Positions 49,823 through 62,490 of a DNA stretch of 64,000 bases are shown piece after piece. Below the pieces are notes generated by a model that did no database searches, was not told the DNA's origin, and saw only the letters and a list, made by a program, of their open reading frames with translations. The first letter of the stretch is position 1, and each line of letters opens with the position of its first letter. The DNA is from Zerene cesonia (lineage: Eukaryota > Arthropoda > Insecta > Lepidoptera > Pieridae). The stretch is taken from positions 1,178,001 to 1,242,000 of the forward strand of contig NC_052121.1 in NCBI RefSeq assembly GCF_012273895.1, written 5' to 3'. The translations under genes and the position numbers were made by a program.

Positions 49823-52216
49823 AAGGCTGAGCAAACGTATAAAATACATTATATATATATAATACCAACCTCCTATGTAATAAAAGCACAAATTATATCA
49901 TCTAGCGTTAAAAAAATAAAGTTAAAATTTGTGTTAAAATCTATCTCCAAAAGAAATTGCCACATTCAGAATTATGTCACCCACCGCAAAGGCTAACAGT
50001 ACTCTTGAATAATTATCTGTAATTACGAGTTAAGAGCTTAATTTGTCACTACTCATGTTGATTATATTTCAGAGTCATAAATTAATTCGAGAATGTTTTT
50101 TGTGGAATTTTTTGCTTCTTTATTCAGTGCGTTTTGGCTTTAATTAAATTTATACAGTGATTTCGATTTGCGTTTTAAAATAACTTTGTTGAGAAAGAGT
50201 CGATAACGTATGTGTTAAAGTCATTGTTCATAATATAATTGTGTTAGATTCAAAGAATCGCGCTCCATCTTAGACTATATCTACGGTTACCAGCAGGCGA
50301 GATAGTACTTAAGCGCTTCCCTTACACTTAAAAAATCAACGATAACATATCTTCCTTAGAACTACTGCGTACGATGGGATAAAATTTTCCAATAACTCCA
50401 AATTTCCGATCTCAATTTGTCATAGGCTAAAAGAAAATCTGGTTAGAAAATATGCATGTCGTGACGTTGTGTGTGAAGTTAAATTGAAGATATAACAATT
50501 AGATGGTACGAAGCGTTCACAGTAGAATGTTATTGAAAAGATTATCAGTTTTACGAGGACATAAACTGAATGGTAGCCCACTGAACTCGCGGGACCTGTT
50601 CAATCGCACATAATTTACTATTATCACTGCGTTTGACCCCATGCTAATGTTATGTGTGGTCCAAGAATAGATATGGAACCGGTGTTGGTAATATGTGGAC
50701 TTGTTTAGTAAAACAAACATAAAAACCGTTTGCACGTGAGTAAATCGATTGTTTATGTATGCATCGATTTTAATATCTGTCACAAATATCGATATTTTAT
50801 GTTACACGTTTTGTAGGTAGTGTTACTTTTATAAATATTCGAATATCTGGATTTAAAGTATGATTTTTAAATATAATACATTTTTCGAATATTTTCTGTT
50901 TAGCAAAAACCATGTATATTTTCCAACCAACACGTGGAATAACGCATATAATTTTGCAGACAATACAAAATGCTAAATTACAAAACTCTCGGATACCTAA
51001 TTATTATCGACCAAGCAAAGATTAATACGAGTAAACCGCCGAAAGTCTAAATAAAGTCGATATTCAAGAGACATTAACTCCCAAATAACTTCCAGTCGCA
51101 TGCATTTAAACGTCAAAGGCACGTATCGCATACTGCACAGATTACATAGAACGTTCGCGAACATCAATCGCGCCGGGAGGCGAGGTGAAAGCCGAAATAA
51201 TGAAGCAGAAAAAGTGAAAATAAATTTCGCGTAAAACACGTTAACGAAACCAATTAAATCGAATCGAAACGCTTCATAAGCGTATATCAAACTTTATTAA
51301 TCACAGCCAATGAGACGTAAAGACAAACCAGATTTATTGTACGGCTTTTGCGTCCAGAAATGGTCTAATTTGACACTGGAACGCGACCGCATTCGATATT
51401 ATGCAACCGGTGCGTTCCTGGACGTGGCGGTATCGGGAAACGCGTTGTACATTGCGCGATACGCTCTCACGAGTTATGAGACGAATACGTGAGCGGTAAT
51501 GTATTCATCTTCTATGATTGGGTCGTGATACTCTTGCTTAATAACCATTAACGATTATGTAACGTATCCCATGCGACAGTCGAGCAATAATTTCGGAGTA
51601 GCGGGACCCGGCCATTCAGTATACAGTGAATGGGATGGCATGGCTCGTTGTCTATACCGTGACAACGCCGGAGATAGGTTTATGCGCTCCCCGCAGATTG
51701 TAAATGCATATAAGTGTAAAGACAGCGTAGAGGATTTATTGTTGTAACCTAAATATTAGCGAAACGCCTGTAGGCGTTGTATCTTGAGTGCTTATTGGAT
51801 ATATAGCTGGACAATCTGTTTGCGGATGCTTTATGTGTTCTCGCGCTCGCCTAGAATAACTTTATTGTATATTAACTTTGCGTTGGCAGTAAATAAATAC
51901 TGATATATATTGCTATGTTTGAAAAAAAAAACACATTACCTTTTAATAAAACGTGTATGTATTTTTTGAGTAAGAAATAATTTGTTTTGTATTTTATGTC
52001 TTACATTTCGTAAACGTTCATTCCCATTATTTCTTAATAAAATATAATCAAGTAGCTATCCGAACGCGGAATTTCCAATGGGAATAAGATATTCCAACGC
52101 GGTAAATATCCCTCTCTAGCCTTTAATTATCTATAGACACAAAATTCACATCACATCACTTCGCTGCGACGTGATAGACAGTAAAACAAACAAACTCTTT
52201 CGCATTTTTTAATCTA

Positions 52217-52414
52217 CTAGCTGCGCCCCGCGGTTTCACCCGCGTAAGTCGTAAAAATATCGGGATAAAAAGTAGCCTATATGTTATTCCACTTATCCAG
52301 CTGTCTACGTACCAAATTTCATTGCAATCTGTTCAGTAGTTTTTGCGTGAAAGAGCAACAAACACACGCACATCCTTACAAACTTTCGCATTTATAATAT
52401 TAGTAGGATAGGAT
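52217..52414 (+). repeat. Family A interspersed repeat
   Basis: Begins 'ctagctgcgccccgcggttt' and ends 'tataatattagtaggatagg'. Near complete. Confidence 0.7.
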
Positions 52415-52430
52415 ATTTCTAAGCATATCT

Positions 52431-52490
52431 TAGGAGAGGCCTATGTCCAACAGTGGACGGAGAAAGGCTGAAGAGAGAGAGAGAAGCCTA
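52431..52490 (+). mobile_element. RTE-type LINE 3' fragment
   Basis: Reads RGEAYVQQWTERG followed by a stop and a GAGAGA run. The GEAYVQQWT ending is typical of RTE-type ORFs in insects. It starts only about 16 bp after a family A copy. Confidence 0.5.
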
Positions 52491-53639
52491 TCAAACATTA
52501 CATTTACTCCATCATCCATTTTATTAATATTGAAGAGTTGTATCAAAATAATTGCATATGCAGTGAGTTGAACTAACATCATTGGGTACGGAATGATAAA
52601 ATTATTTTATGATGGAAATAAAATTTAACCTCACGATTTCCATTTTAATGTGGATGTTAACCATCACGCGGCAGTAGTAGTATCAATGGGATGGTAATAA
52701 TTAGCTACACGCATCCAAGGGGACCGTTAGGTCAGCTATAAACGATTAGTTCGGTGACCAGGAGTTTGCTAATTTTTGTTTAGGCTGGCTATACGATTGC
52801 GATTTTTTTGAATGATAAGAAAGCTGAATGTTTCGGCACTGATTTCTTTATATCGTTAGTTAAATCATAAAGGACTCTTTAATGATTTATTAAAAACGGG
52901 TTGTAATTTAGTCTCAAGTGTAACCTATTTTCACCACTTGAATTTTAAGTCCGAAATGAAGTACACAAACTATTAATGAAAACTTATTCAAAGGTTAAAA
53001 AAAGTTAAAAATTTCTACACGCAAGCACAGTAGCCCAAGATAAAAAAATACACATGTATAATGGGACGATACAATTACGTATCTACATTGTAATGGATAA
53101 TTTTAAACTAAAAATAAACACTTTAACTTGTCTAATTCAGATCTACATCCAATCGCATCGTATAAAATATATTAAAGTCGTTCGTGAGCAACCAATTTAA
53201 GGGTAATTTTAAAATTAACGTTAGGTAAATGCAAATTGATGGTAAACAGTCCCATAGAGGCACTAACCAGCTGGACTTGGAGAAACTCGACTGCTTATAG
53301 GTTAGATAAGAGTATTTAATGCATTTCTAGATATTAACCGTTGTTTAGAAATAATCAGATACGGTACATACGGCGTAAAATAATGTTTTAGCGGCGTTCA
53401 TTATTGTAATCGAATACAATTAGTGGTCATTTATTTGTGAGAGACTGTATCGTGTGGTGCTTCAAATATTTGGACTTAAATTTTTAGTTGAAAGCGTTAA
53501 TCACAGGACTATGGGAATACTATAAATGAGAGAGAGAAATTTTAAAAAACGAGAAAATTACCTTATAAAGTCTAAATTCCAAATAATACATAAATATATT
53601 CTAGAAAAAGTCTAAATCATATTAGCAAGTATATGTACA

Positions 53640-53845
53640 AAATCACATTTTTATTTTGTTATCCTTAGTTCTTAATTGCCTTATTTTTTATTGCTCACTC
53701 ACGCCTTCTTTCCTGCTATTTTAAATAAGGTTGCCTGGTAGAGATCGCTACCTAGCGACAAGGCCGTCTTTCGCTTACTCTAAACGTAATCTTCTGCTTG
53801 CTTTTCTAGTTCTTATTAGCAATAAACGAATTCATTTCATTCATA
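53640..53845 (+). mobile_element. LINE 3' end, copy 3
   Basis: Tail of the same element as at 15125-16255 and 37260-37497: 'ggttgcctggtagagatcgc', a stem-loop (TCGCTA 53745-53750 with TAGCGA 53753-53758), 'aaggccg', then AATAAA-like sequence. 5'-truncated. Confidence 0.7.
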
Positions 53846-54434
53846 TGTTCCCTCGCAAATAAATTTCAGTCTTCCATTACGATTTCCACTTGTTAAGGCT
53901 TGTCATCGTCACACAATGTACCCGAAGCCAAACACATAAACTAGTCATCTGGACCGTTAACAGGTACGGTTAGAGCGCCTACGCAGGTGCCGATAGCCCC
54001 ACGCACGTAGATAAAGGTCAGGGGGGTGGAATGCTAGATTTAAATATCGCCGGATTAATTGAACGATATATGGAGCAGTTATCAGAACCTAATATAGCAC
54101 TTTAACTAGACACTAAAGGAGCTAAAATAATACACGCACACATACAATCAACGGCCTCGGCTGATTCTATCACACAGTGTACGCACACATGCGTATATAT
54201 CATCGGTCAGAAATAAGAATATGCAGTTTACTAAAAATTTATTGATTGTAATAAAAAATAAATATAACATTACTTGAAGAATATATAATCTGGCGCTTTA
54301 TCTAACAGTTTAAATTTTTACGTCATATAAAAACATGAACATTTTATATTTGTATACATTGAAAACTTTTGAGGTGTAGTACTTCATTTTGTAAGAAGAT
54401 ATAGTCGAGAAATTTTAAAGCTATATGTTTATAA

Positions 54435-54605
54435 AATATCTGTTTGTTACTCTATTTACAACTCAAGAAAGGCATAACCAATTTGGATGAAATTTGGCAC
54501 AGATATAGTTCCAAACTTGAAAAAGGACATAGGATAGCTTTTATCCCGAAAGTCGCAAGGTAACGGGAACTATGTGGGTACAGATAGCTTCGGGTCAATC
54601 TACTT
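54435..54605 (-). repeat. Family C-like repeat, degenerate
   Basis: Contains 'tggatgaaatttggcacaga' and 'ataggatagcttttatcccg', shared in changed form with the copies at 34545 and 55490. Confidence 0.45.
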
Positions 54606-55489
54606 TTTCCTTAAATTATGTTGGCGAATCCGCGCGCTGGTCAGACCTATAAAAAAACTCAACTAGAATGGATAATCGGTCTGTACAAACTGGTATGTTA
54701 AGTATCCGCTGAGTATTCAGCAAGATAGAGTCACCAATCGGTTCGTGTTTCCATCGCAGCCCATAATTGGCGCGGCTGTGGCCCACATTCGACAGCTGGC
54801 TAAAGGGGTCCGTAATAATAGATGTGGTGACACGCGGCGGCGTTTGAGCTATACACAGGGTTGCTATGGCAACGGTTTTGTTTGATTACATGGTATAAAT
54901 ACGAGATTTCGACCAGTATATTTTTTTAAACGGTCGATTTTTATATTAAAAGAACGACTACGATATAAAGAACGAATATAATAGTTTATAATTTCAAATT
55001 CTTATACCGTATCTTATACCTACCACCAACCAGAAAGTCATACAGTCACAAACATCAACTCTAACTGCCATGCCATTTTTCTTTTTCATTTATTTCAATA
55101 TCGTTAACGCTCGGTGAACGAATAGATACAAAATTCAGTTACGATATTTTTACTATAAATTCATTCACAGAATGTATAGACCAATAATAATATTCCAGGC
55201 TTGGTCCAAGGTGTTCCAATTAGGTCATCTTGTACCAAGTCCGTCGTATACAATAGAGCTTCACTTCAGGTAAGTTTGTTCAATTATACAATTCTATTGA
55301 CACAATATTGGCATTACACGTATAACAAATTATAAGCACATGCTAATACTGATAGCCCTGGGCTCAACCGTCGCCATTTATAACGAATGTGGAACACGTT
55401 GCCGCTAATCTGTCGATGATCGCTCGTCCTGCACTATCATTGGCATTATTCGACGTTTTTTCACGATACTACATAGATACATTTAATCC

Positions 55490-55705
55490 CTAATAATATA
55501 ACTGCGAATGGTACTTGTCTGTCTCTTCTTCACGTCTAAACCATTGAACCGATTTGAATGAAATTTGGTACAGATAGTTGGCGACCCGAAATGTGACATG
55601 AGATAGTTATTTATCTCGCAATGAGTACATGAGTATATATCCCTGAGTACTATAGGTTATTTGTACCGCTCGTGTACCACACGCAAAGTTGGAGCGCACC
55701 GCTCG
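55490..55705 (-). repeat. Family C-like repeat, degenerate
   Basis: Contains 'tgtctgtctcttcttcacgt' and 'gaaccgatttgaatgaaatt', close to the copy at 34545-34832 in the same orientation. Confidence 0.5.
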
Positions 55706-56232
55706 TATTTTATAGATAAAAATAGTATTTATTTAACGAGCCGGAGCCCAGAAAGCCTCCTGTTGTCTCATAAGAAAATAGAAACTGGTAATGATTAATT
55801 TTTCTGTCATATTCAAAATTGTTTATTTGGAACGAAAATACATAGTGTATATCATTATGTTACAAAAAATATAGATCTTCTTTGATAGTTTACGTGTAGT
55901 CTAAGTCTAATTAGCTAGTAAATAACTTAGTAAATCCAATGTGGAAGCAATAGCACATATACCGACAGCCCGTCACGCCACCGTTTTATTGATGGAAATC
56001 GATTATTCTCCTATCCAGAGTACTGTAAAGCTGCATATAATCAGAGATATTAACGAGAAAGTGCAATAATAACAAAAATATACATCAGCTAGAAATCACA
56101 AGCTGTGACGGTATGATTGTCTATCACGCGACGGCCAAGTGATGAGCGAATGCGATTCAGTGATATTAAATGCGATTATATGCTTACAAATGTTTGTGTT
56201 ACATAGCGCTTTTTGTAATAGCAGTCGAAATT

Positions 56233-56450
56233 ATAGAAGATGGGGGAGCCGGAGGCCCATATGCTTTTCCCTTACCCTTCCCAGTCCTTTCCTTTATTCC
56301 TCTTGCCAATCCCTTCCTAAAAAGAAGGCAATCCATTTGTAGAGGCGTAAGGTCTGCAATGGACCTTACGCCTCTCTAAATGTTCATGGGCGGTAGAAGC
56401 GCTTAGCATCAGGCGTCCCACCAGCTCCATTGCCGACTGTGACATATTTA
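56233..56450 (-). repeat. Family B repeat with internal hairpin
   Basis: Reverse copy of the family seen at 37915-38070 ('gcttagcatcaggcgtccca', 'cagctccattgccgactgtg'). It holds a 14-bp perfect hairpin at 56341-56354/56362-56375 not seen in the other copies. Confidence 0.65.
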
Positions 56451-57249
56451 CTTCTATTTAGGAAGAGAGAAGGATGTAAGAATTTTAATATAATTTATAC
56501 TAATCTGATATAAAGAAAAAAAAAAAATATTTTATTACTTATTATGTCTTTTGTGCTAAACAATGAGCATAAATCATACGTCCATTTAGCATCAAGCAAG
56601 TTTTTCACCAATGTAACTTAATTTACAAAAGAAGACTCATGCAAAATTTTAATAAAGAATACACATGTAAAATTGTAATAATGAATAATATTGTTCATAA
56701 TTTATATTCATCCATAAAAACCCATTCACCTATGTAACTACTGATATCAAATTTTAGACACACTTACCATAAAGATTAAATAACATGTATACGTTTTACT
56801 TTTTATTTATTTATGGATCCATAATCCAGAAAGTATCTATTCACATTTGCTATAAATCCATATATATTTGAAACTTAAACTCGCAAAATTAGAATATCAA
56901 ATCGCTTATAACTTGTCCGCACGCAACGGCCGTCCACTTCCTACCTGCGGCTTGGCTATTAGGGCGATATCGGTTTTTGTATCGAAATAGCGGTCCGTTC
57001 GATTGTGGTTGCACTGTCGCCGATTGTTTCCCCTGCTTATCAGGGTATGAAGCTGTATGCTTGATGAGATTTGCCGTATTATGAACGGTTAGCACACGGG
57101 CTTTGTTTAACGCTAGAGATTATTTTGTATAGTTACGTTGAGCTGTGGCCAATTGGCATATTGGTGAGAATAAAAAGCAACTGCAGAAGAAATTGAAGAC
57201 TTTTTACTAAACATTTTTGTATGACCTAAAAGACATGTAACATCTTAGT

Positions 57250-57390
57250 CTCCCCGTGACCGCGCTCGCTGTAGTGTTCGAAACGTCGGGTTAAGAATGT
57301 AATGAATAAATTGCATTTAAAATCCATTAAAATGGTTTAATTCTAAATGTATAATACTCGGTTAAAATCAAACATAAGAAAATACTAAGC
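57250..57390. repeat. Family D repeat, uninterrupted copy
   Basis: Matches the two halves at 48563-48615 and 48943-49036 without the SINE: 'ccccgtgaccgcgctcgctg', 'gttcgaaacgtcgggtt', 'aatgaataaatt', 'taaatgtataatactc'. Confidence 0.7.
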
Positions 57391-57724
57391 AACTACAGAA
57401 TTTCTGGCCGACTTTTTCTGTTGAAACTGCTTTCAGTATAGAGGGTAAATGATAAAACTGTGTTATGGCGATTGAATTGTTTCTAGAAGATGTCTAAATG
57501 AATAAATAAATGAGTTTGTTTGAGGTTACTATTATTTCGGAAGACTCTTAGAAAATTAATTATACAGTACAAAGGAGTAATTTGACAACGAAGTAATATC
57601 TAAGGAAATACTTTAATAAATACCCACCAAAACAAAAATAAACCCAAACGTTACGTTAATTTCTGAAATACATTAATTTACTATATAACCCGACATGGTA
57701 CATTTATAAATAATAGATTCCTAG

Positions 57725-57945
57725 TTATATTTTATACAAGACGCTCATCCCGGCTCCGCCATCATCAAGATTCCTGTTTCATCACAAAGGGAGCATTTAA
57801 TCGGAATTAAAATTATCGTATCACCCAAGTCAGCTTATACCCGTCTGTATACAAAATTTCATTAAAATCCGTTTAGAAGTTCCAGCGTGATTGACGTACA
57901 ACCATCCAAACACACAAACTTTTACATTTATAATATTAGTGTGAT
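57725..57945 (+). repeat. Degenerate family A-like repeat
   Basis: Ends 'acaaacttttacatttataa' then TATTAGTGTGAT, with the family word 'aaaatttcattaaaatccg' before it. The GC-rich start is degenerate. Confidence 0.5.
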
Positions 57946-58499
57946 GTTTATAGATCACACAAAATCAAGATTCACATACAAATTACCAAGCCCCATACCC
58001 CATGTGCAACAAACAAACGTTGAAAACGAAAAGGCTCTGAACGATCTCTCGACGGAAGTGTCACCGACAGACAATGCTCCATTGTGGAGTAATTACCGGG
58101 GCATTCCAGCTCATTGTCGTGTGACCCACTTTCCTTTCGACCCAACATCACATCACCAGAAGGGTTAGCTCGTAAACTAGTGCATCCATGTTTAGGCTAA
58201 TGCATCGGGGTATCAACATTTCAAAGAACGATGGCGTATCTGCTCTGTCTCCTATAGTAAATGTATCAAGGGAAAAAACTGTTAAATATATTTTTATATT
58301 TCTTTAAAACACTAACCGTTTAATGTATACAAAATTATATAAAACAATCTCCACAAGAGCTAATTTGATATTCTCATCATGAACTAGACCTCCGATTCTA
58401 TAAACTGTCGACGCCTTGTACTGCATACTGCAGAAAAGAATCTATTGATATAATCATTCCATACAAAATTAATTAGACTGTTCCTTACTTATTATAAAA

Positions 58500-58708
58500 C
58501 TAGATGCACCCCGCGATTTCACCCGCGTAAGTCCGTATACATAGGAATATGGGGATAAAAAGCCTTGCCTATATGTTATTCTAGTTGTCCAGCTGTCTAC
58601 GTACCAAATTTCATTGCAATCGGTTCAGTAGTTGTAGCGTGAACGAGCAACAAACGCACACATCCTTACAAACTTTCGCATTTATAATATTAGTAGGTTA
58701 GTAGGATA
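58500..58708 (+). repeat. Family A interspersed repeat
   Basis: Begins 'ctagatgcaccccgcgattt' and ends 'ttataatattagtaggttag'. Keeps 'ttgcaatcggttcagtagtt'. Confidence 0.7.
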
Positions 58709-59697
58709 ATTTAGTAGTATAAAATTAAAATTTCAATACCTTCTCTCTCGTAAATATAATTGTATACATACATGAAGCTATAAAAATGGAATATAAACCC
58801 TCGTTAATGTGAAATGGTCTTTATGCGGCCATATTTAATCATCATGTCACATTATAATACAATACGCAATCAAGATCAAAGGGAAATGGACGAGGCCCGG
58901 CATTGTCGCGTGTATTGTAATTATAAAATGCACCACTATTGTTGTATTTTGACAAATACTATCTGATTTTTTATTCAAACACGTTTTCAAACAACAAAGG
59001 TAAGTTTTGTCACAAAATAATACAGTTTTGTCACAAAATAATATCGCATTAATTGATATTGAGCAAAATATATATTTACGTATTTGAATATAATGTTTTA
59101 TTTTTTCGTTATCTTACTGTCGCCAAATATCTTAAAAAATCTCTTGCTATCATTGCGAACCCATTAGTAAATTTGAAACCACGTTAAAAGAAGTTTTTAC
59201 CATAAGTGCATTTTGGCTGTAAATCTAAGCTTCTTGGAATGCTTTTAAATCTTCACTAGACAATACGGGTTATCTGTGAGATAGGTGCAGCGGTTTGGGT
59301 GTGAAAGTGGAATGAACAAACAAATATTGCTAGTTAGGAGATAAATTAGTCGTCTCATCTCTTAAAGGTCAGGCAGAATGAGTTCTTTGTTATATGAATT
59401 TTTACTAACAAAAATATATACGAGTAAATTAGTGAAATATCACCCGCTAACCAATTCAGTTCAAATCTCGGACTCCCAAACTAAGGAAACAGTAAATTCA
59501 CTTTATCATCAGGTAGAACATAATACACATGTGTTTATCCATTTACAATAGCCTGAGTTATGTGCGCTAGAAACATTTACATAACAGGTAGCCTCTAGCT
59601 CTAATGATTGCAATTTTAGGTAACAAGTGATAAGCGGCGAATGAACAAGCTTTGTGTATTTTCGTAACGACGGAATAAAGATTTTTTTTTATAAAAT

Positions 59698-59885
59698 ACT
59701 AGCTGCACGCCCCGACTCTGCGCGCGTAACAATTTTTCGTAATTTTATATAATATAAACTATCTAATCTTTTAAGTTGGATCATACTGCATATGATTTGA
59801 AAATTGATTAAAATTGGTTGAGTAGATTCGGAGTCCATCGCGGACAAACAATGTGACACGTAATTTATATACATTAAGATAAATA
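59698..59885 (+). repeat. Divergent family A/C-like repeat
   Basis: Starts 'actagctgcacgccccgact' with the GC-rich family start, then an AT-rich body with 'ttggttgagtagattcggag'. Confidence 0.45.
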
Positions 59886-60839
59886 ATATCGTAAGACGCT
59901 TCAGGATGTCTTTATGAAAGTGCAATAGTTTAATATAATAGAAAATATAGGTTTGTATTATATTACGTCATAGACATAGCGTTAATTGAGCGTTAAAGTG
60001 AATTTGCATAGTAAATTTCAAAATTATTTGCTTATAAATAAAATAGTGTCTCATAATTCAACTCCTTATTAAAATAACAATTACACACATACGCTAAGCG
60101 AAAATTTCACCAGCATTTAACCAGAATTAGCATTATATTATGTATCGCTGCATCTCTTCACTTGTCCCACTGACAGCGAGGGTCGCAATCAAAGTCCGCC
60201 GTTTCCGCGATGGCGTTTAGAGCATTTGCAAATCACTATTTATTATGTTTCCAGTCCACACTTCGGTTTACCAAGCGCTTATCAAGCGCTGACTGATTGT
60301 GGGCTTTCGATGGTTTCAGATGGCAGCTGTGATGTGGAGAATCGGGTCGAAGAATGTCGGCGGAATTTGTTTATTTTAATGTTTTGATGATGTCAACAAT
60401 GTCCGTGTTTATTTAGTATATATCTAGTAAGTGGCTATAGGTTTGTTCATTTTGTATGTGTTCTATATTGTATCTATTTACATAACACAAACATTTTCAA
60501 ATGCATCATATCATCCCGTGAGGATAGCCGCGGCTTTGTTGTTATTATCGTTACCTTGAGGATTACTATTTCTCTGTGTATTATATTCACAAGTATAAGG
60601 TTTCTTAATTAATTTTTTTTTGTTTTAAAAAAACACATCCTTTTATTGTATTTGTTTAAAATACTTAAATATTGAATGTATGTTTGGTATCATGTACGCA
60701 AAACATGACTGTTAATGCACGATCCGTGTCAAAACGAATAAAAATTAAAGTTTATTTGAATCGCTTTAGAATATAAAAAGGCTTAAAGTGTTTAAAATGC
60801 AAACAGTCTTTGTTTGCAATATACACACGTATTCACGTA

Positions 60840-61042
60840 ATATGTGCATGGGCCATGATGGCGGGAAACGCTCACCGGCAAGCGCGTAGTAGCGTAAGCG
60901 ACAAAGCGGAATTGCGGGGAAGGCGCTTCGAACCCGCGGGGCGGGAGGGAGTACACGCTATACGAGGGAAAGGGATAGCGATACGGCTGGCGGACGCGGA
61001 GCGTGAAAGCGGGGAGCGGGCAGTCGCCGGCGTCATCGCGTT
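60840..61042 (+). promoter_or_regulatory. CpG-rich 5' flank of the MADF-BESS gene
   Basis: About 200 bp with many CpG dinucleotides lie directly before the start codon, in contrast to the AT-rich surroundings. It probably contains the promoter and 5' UTR. No TATA box is evident at a sensible distance. The start of transcription cannot be placed. Confidence 0.45.
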
Positions 61043-62207
61043 ATGAGCGGTTGTGCGATGTCTTTCGAAGATATACTCGCGAAAGTCAAGGAACACCCGG
61101 AGCTGTGGCTCCCGACACACAAGTTCTACAAGTATAAGACGCACCAAGTCAAGGCCTGGGAGCAGATTGCGAGCGAACTCAATCTAGAGGGTAAGTTTTG
61201 GTTGTTAAGCGGAGCGGCCGCGGCGTGTGCTGCCAGCTGTGTGCTACGCGCCTCCGTAGTTGCTGCGAGATGACGTCACCCGAGTACAACGTACTTTTTG
61301 CGTTGGACGATTCCTAAATCCTACCTGTGTTGCATACCTAAGCACCACTCAAACTACTTTGTAATGACACAAAAGAAAATTTAATTCCTCTATAATTATA
61401 AATATTTTTGCATTTAGCATTTAACGTATTATGAATTGAAAATAAATGAATTTTTTACATATAAAACCATTTTAATGTGTATCGTAAATTAAGACTTCAA
61501 GTTACTATGGTTTTATAAAAATTTAAACAATTTTTTTTTCAGTTTAATATTTATTTACTTTAATATTTAATATTTATTTGTTCTGATTAAATAATACTAA
61601 AAGCTATGAAAATATGTCATTAGAAATTAACTCATGTAAAGAGTGATGTAGTTAAAAATTAAATTTTAAGAAAGATTTTCATGAGAATTTTAATCAATTA
61701 ATGCTTACAGAAAAACTACTGAAAACAAGATGGAAGTACCTGAAAGACCATTACCGCAAGGAAATGAAGAAGATCATGGCGAAGGACATCGAGAGATCAC
61801 GCTGGCACTACTTCGATCAGCTAAGCTTCCTCACAGAGGAACTACTGTCGGAAGGTAAAAGGAAAATGTATAGAGAACCATCAGAGAACGATAGCGATCC
61901 AGAACCATTGAAAAAAGTTATAAAAACGCTTCCAGAACCTTCTAGCAGCACCTCAGATCCGAGCCTTTTCATGATCAGCAAATTGAACGAAATTACGGAC
62001 AAAATAGATAGCCATAGCGGGAGTACTGAAGACCTAAAGAACGACCCGGATTATATGTTCCTAATGAGCGTCCTGCCAACGGTTCGAAATTTGTCAGATG
62101 TACAGAAGTTTGTGTTTCGAGGAAAGATCAATGAGTGGCTGTTGGAGGCCTTGACTCAAAACGAATATTCTGAGCAGTATGAGGCGAAATACATTGTGGA
62201 CTCATAG
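61043..62207 (+). CDS. MADF-BESS domain transcription regulator
   Basis: Two exons, 61043-61190 and 61711-62207, give 214 residues; intron GTAAGT to 'tgcttacag', completing Glu at the junction. A second ATG at 61058 (MSFED) is an equally good start. The MADF domain (Myb/SANT-like DNA-binding fold) covers about residues 8-95: ILAKVKEHPELWL, VKAWEQIASELN, LLKTRWKYLKDHYRKEMKK and WHYFDQLSFL, with the spaced Trp residues of the family. An acidic Ser/Pro linker follows. A BESS motif (DPDYMFLMSVLPTVRNLSDV onward, residues 161-198) ends the protein and usually mediates protein contacts. Similar in layout to Adf-1-like insect factors; the exact orthologue and targets are unknown. The family has expanded in insects. 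Confidence 0.92.
61191..61710. other. Intron of the MADF-BESS gene
   Basis: 520-bp intron. Its first 90 bp are GC-rich like the promoter and include a perfect CRE at 61271-61278; the rest is AT-rich. Confidence 0.85.
61271..61278. promoter_or_regulatory. Candidate CRE in intron 1
   Basis: TGACGTCA, the perfect CREB/ATF palindrome, 80 bp after the end of exon 1 within the CpG-rich zone. Position suits promoter-proximal regulation; function is inferred only from the motif. Confidence 0.35.
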
Positions 62208-62490
62208 CGTAAGCTTGATGAAATAGTCAAAAACATCTAGTGGCTAGATGTCCTGTGAATAGACTGACTTGAAAGTGAGACAGGATGAGGTTATTTTTAC
62301 GGTGTTAGTTTATAAGGTACACATTGGTTATGGTGTTAAGTTTATGGCGATAAAGTGTACAGTTTGCGTATAATATTGAATTTAGTATTCTAAGTTTTAA
62401 AATGCACATTCCTATTCATCGTAACACACGATATTTTAATTCGTTCATGTACATAATTTGTAAATAAAGACGATTTTGCTACGTGTGTCC
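62208..62490 (+). other. 3' UTR of the MADF-BESS gene
   Basis: Short AT-rich UTR from the stop codon to a poly(A) signal AATAAA at 62463-62468 and a T/G-rich downstream stretch ('ttttgctacgtgtgt'). Confidence 0.7.
62463..62468 (+). terminator. Poly(A) signal of the MADF-BESS gene
   Basis: AATAAA about 260 bp after the stop, with a GT-rich element 20 bp further on, as expected for a cleavage site. Confidence 0.6.

Larger units (their letters stand above)
47466..61042. other. Long gene-poor region right of the PH1 exon
   Basis: About 13.6 kb of AT-rich DNA without a supported gene. It holds many short repeats listed separately. It is either the 5' intron of osp or osp upstream DNA; the exon for the front half of PH1 was not recognised here. 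Confidence 0.5.

Noticed and set aside
49572..49889. 105-codon open frame on the - strand
   Set aside because: Overlaps a family C repeat; reading is from repeat DNA.
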